NCBI GenBank assembly: GCA_029938605.1
Contig: JAOZUO010000020.1
Span: 12,956 to 68,229, forward strand
Reading direction: 5' to 3'
Origin: Deltaproteobacteria bacterium
GTDB lineage: Bacteria > Myxococcota_A > Polyangia > HGW-17 > JAJRWW01
Length of the DNA stretch: 55,274 nucleotides
Made by a program: the position numbers and the translations under genes. Below the pieces are notes generated by a model that saw only the letters and a program-made list of their open reading frames with translations, was not told the DNA's origin and made no database searches. How positions within the stretch are numbered: position 1 is the stretch's first letter; every line of letters starts with the position of its first letter. Shown here piece after piece: positions 54,438 to 55,274 of the stretch.

Positions 54438-54616
54438 TTACGGGATCCGCACCCGACTCCAGAGCCGGATCCCACCAGGATGGATCCGAACGTACGGCGG
54501 ACCCCTTAAGGCGTTACATTTTCGTTTGTTATGGCAACAAGATCAGGTGAGACGGGGAGGAGCGAGCGCAATGAGTACGATTTCGAATACAACGCGGAAG
54601 TTGGCACAAAAATAGC

Positions 54617-54644
54617 TTGACACCCAGGATGAAATCCTTATAAA
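54617..54644 (+). promoter_or_regulatory. Strong sigma70-type promoter of the tRNA-tuf operon
   Basis: TTGACA (54617-54622) and TATAAA (54639-54644) are separated by 16 bp. The predicted start near 54651 gives a leader of about 128 nt before the first tRNA. Near-consensus boxes match the demand for tRNA and EF-Tu. Confidence 0.8.
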
Positions 54645-54778
54645 TCGGCAGTCTACGTGAAACGAGCGCGTAAACGCAGGTTAAGTAACTGATTTTGTTT
54701 TTGATTTGAATGCCCGTCCCCGCAGACCCGAAACCACGATGGCGAGGCAGGCGATCAATCCGCATGGAGGCCAAGTAC

Positions 54779-54851
54779 GCTGGCGTAGCTCAAATGGTAG
54801 AGCAGCTGATTTGTAATCAGCAGGTTGCGGGTTCAAGTCCCATCGCTAGCT
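54779..54851 (+). tRNA. tRNA-Thr (anticodon TGT)
   Basis: A cloverleaf of 73 nt without encoded CCA. Acceptor gctggcg pairs with cgctagc, D-arm gctc/gagc, anticodon stem gctga/tcagc with loop TTTGTAA, T-loop ttcaagt. The T-stem gcggg/cccat contains one C-A mismatch and a terminal G-T pair, and the acceptor has one G-T. Confidence 0.95.
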
Positions 54852-54863
54852 CAGAAAATATCT

Positions 54864-54947
<84 letters not shown>

Positions 54948-54962
54948 GTCATACATAACCCG

Positions 54963-54977
54963 TGCCCCACCGGGGCA
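54963..54977. other. Spacer hairpin between tRNA-Tyr and tRNA-Gly
   Basis: TGCCCC-acc-GGGGCA is a 6-bp GC-rich stem. No T run follows, so it is more likely an RNA-processing or spacer structure than a terminator. Confidence 0.5.
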
Positions 54978-54982
54978 TGGTC

Positions 54983-55055
54983 GCGGGAGTAGCTCAGTTG
55001 GTAGAGCATCAGCCTTCCAAGCTGAGGGTCGCGGGTTCGAGGCCCGTCTCCCGCT
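54983..55055 (+). tRNA. tRNA-Gly (anticodon TCC)
   Basis: A 73-nt cloverleaf. Acceptor gcgggag pairs with ctcccgc, anticodon loop cTTCCAa gives TCC, T-loop ttcgagg. CCA is not encoded. Confidence 0.96.
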
Positions 55056-55071
55056 TAATATTAGGAATTGA

Positions 55072-55144
55072 GCCCACGTAGCTCAGCAGGCAGAGCACCT
55101 CCTTGGTAAGGAGGAGGTCATCGGTTCGAGTCCGATCGTGGGCT
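55072..55144 (+). tRNA. tRNA-Thr (anticodon GGT)
   Basis: A 73-nt cloverleaf. Acceptor gcccacg pairs with cgtgggc, anticodon stem cctcc/ggagg with loop TTGGTAA, T-arm atcgg-ttcgagt-ccgat. The order Thr, Tyr, Gly, Thr, tuf is the widely conserved bacterial arrangement. Confidence 0.96.
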
Positions 55145-55213
55145 TTTTGACAAGAGGATCATTCCCGCAGCCACGCGCGTACCCACTGCTGGCATTGCCC
55201 TTGGAGGAAAACT

Positions 55214-55274
55214 ATGGCGAAGGAAAAATTCAATCGCGACAAGCCGCATGTCAACATCGGCACCATTGGTCACA
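55214..55274 (+). CDS. tuf: Elongation factor Tu, N-terminus only
   Basis: The first 20 residues are seen: [20 protein letters not shown], which is diagnostic of EF-Tu up to the start of the P-loop. GGAGGA precedes the ATG. The gene runs off the right edge and is probably co-transcribed with the four tRNAs. Confidence 0.97.
   Translation, partial: MAKEKFNRDKPHVNIGTIGH

Larger units (their letters stand above)
54302..54778. other. Intergenic region between cbiM and the tRNA cluster
   Basis: No gene is supported. From left to right it holds a possible cbiM promoter, a hairpin/palindrome and tandem 17-bp repeats (54395-54437), unremarkable sequence, and the strong tRNA-tuf promoter. I searched for cobalamin and NiCo riboswitch cores by eye and could not identify one. 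Confidence 0.55.

Overview
The window is a GC-rich bacterial chromosome segment. Several features point to Myxococcota or a close relative of the former Deltaproteobacteria. These are Hanks-type Ser/Thr kinases carrying the H-R-D-V-S-P-S-N catalytic loop, FHA proteins including an FHA-fused sigma54 activator, many lipoproteins, a MYXO-CTERM-like C-terminal sorting tail, Cys-rich 'CGNG..EDCDG' repeats, thrombospondin-3/MopE-like calcium motifs and a right-handed beta-helix surface protein. This assignment is inference; no rRNA is present to confirm it.

Layout. 1-1.4 kb (minus): start of a probable family 4 glycosyltransferase, an MBL-fold hydrolase and an FHA protein. 1.6-6.5 kb (plus): dihydrolipoamide dehydrogenase, a histone-deacetylase-family enzyme with a large unassigned C-terminal domain, and a lipoprotein. 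6.5-10.1 kb (minus): sphingomyelinase-like EEP phosphodiesterase, long-chain acyl-CoA ligase, a deleted NTF2-like remnant, a palindromic tandem array and a small lipoprotein. 10.2-18.4 kb: a small plus-strand protein facing a tightly packed minus-strand series. In transcription order that series is an isoprenoid-synthase-fold protein, two Get3/ArsA-like ATPases, then hypC-hypD-hypE-hypF for [NiFe]-hydrogenase maturation. 18.4-19.8 kb: a more AT-rich insert with a MITE-like element and two orphan genes, bracketed by copies of the 3' end of the next gene. 19.8-24.7 kb (minus): a kinase fused to an extracytoplasmic peptide-binding domain, its lipoprotein neighbour, a rhodanese with Cys replaced by Ser, and a spermidine-synthase-like methyltransferase. 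25-28.2 kb: a secreted beta-helix protein.

28.3-34.9 kb (minus) is one operon: a TetR regulator, a MaoC-hydratase/SDR fusion, a four-domain fusion (HMG-CoA-synthase-like, DUF35, SDR, SCP2) and a thiolase. It has a clear sigma70 promoter with direct repeats just downstream of the predicted start site. Together with the acyl-CoA ligase at 7.5-9.3 kb it suggests activation and beta-oxidation-like processing of an acyl or steroid-like acid. 35-41.3 kb (plus) is regulatory: an FHA-sigma54 activator, a lipoprotein, a kinase and a PEGA-type protein. 41.4-51.5 kb holds surface and secreted proteins (FGE-like lipoprotein, EGF-repeat lipoprotein, TSP3-repeat lipoprotein, GH92 mannosidase, DUF2341/LamG lipoprotein) plus a GAF-degenerate-GGDEF protein and a Uma2-type nuclease. 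51.6-54.3 kb (minus) is a Ni/Co ECF transporter (cbiM/nikM, PDGLE protein, cbiQ, cbiO), which fits the nickel demand implied by the hyp genes. 54.6-55.3 kb is a strong promoter, the tRNA-Thr, tRNA-Tyr, tRNA-Gly and tRNA-Thr genes, and the start of tuf.

The most unusual items are the four-domain fusion whose synthase-like domain lacks the catalytic Cys, the kinase-solute-binding receptor, the asymmetric Get3-like pair placed upstream of hyp genes, and the insert at 18.5-19.8 kb.
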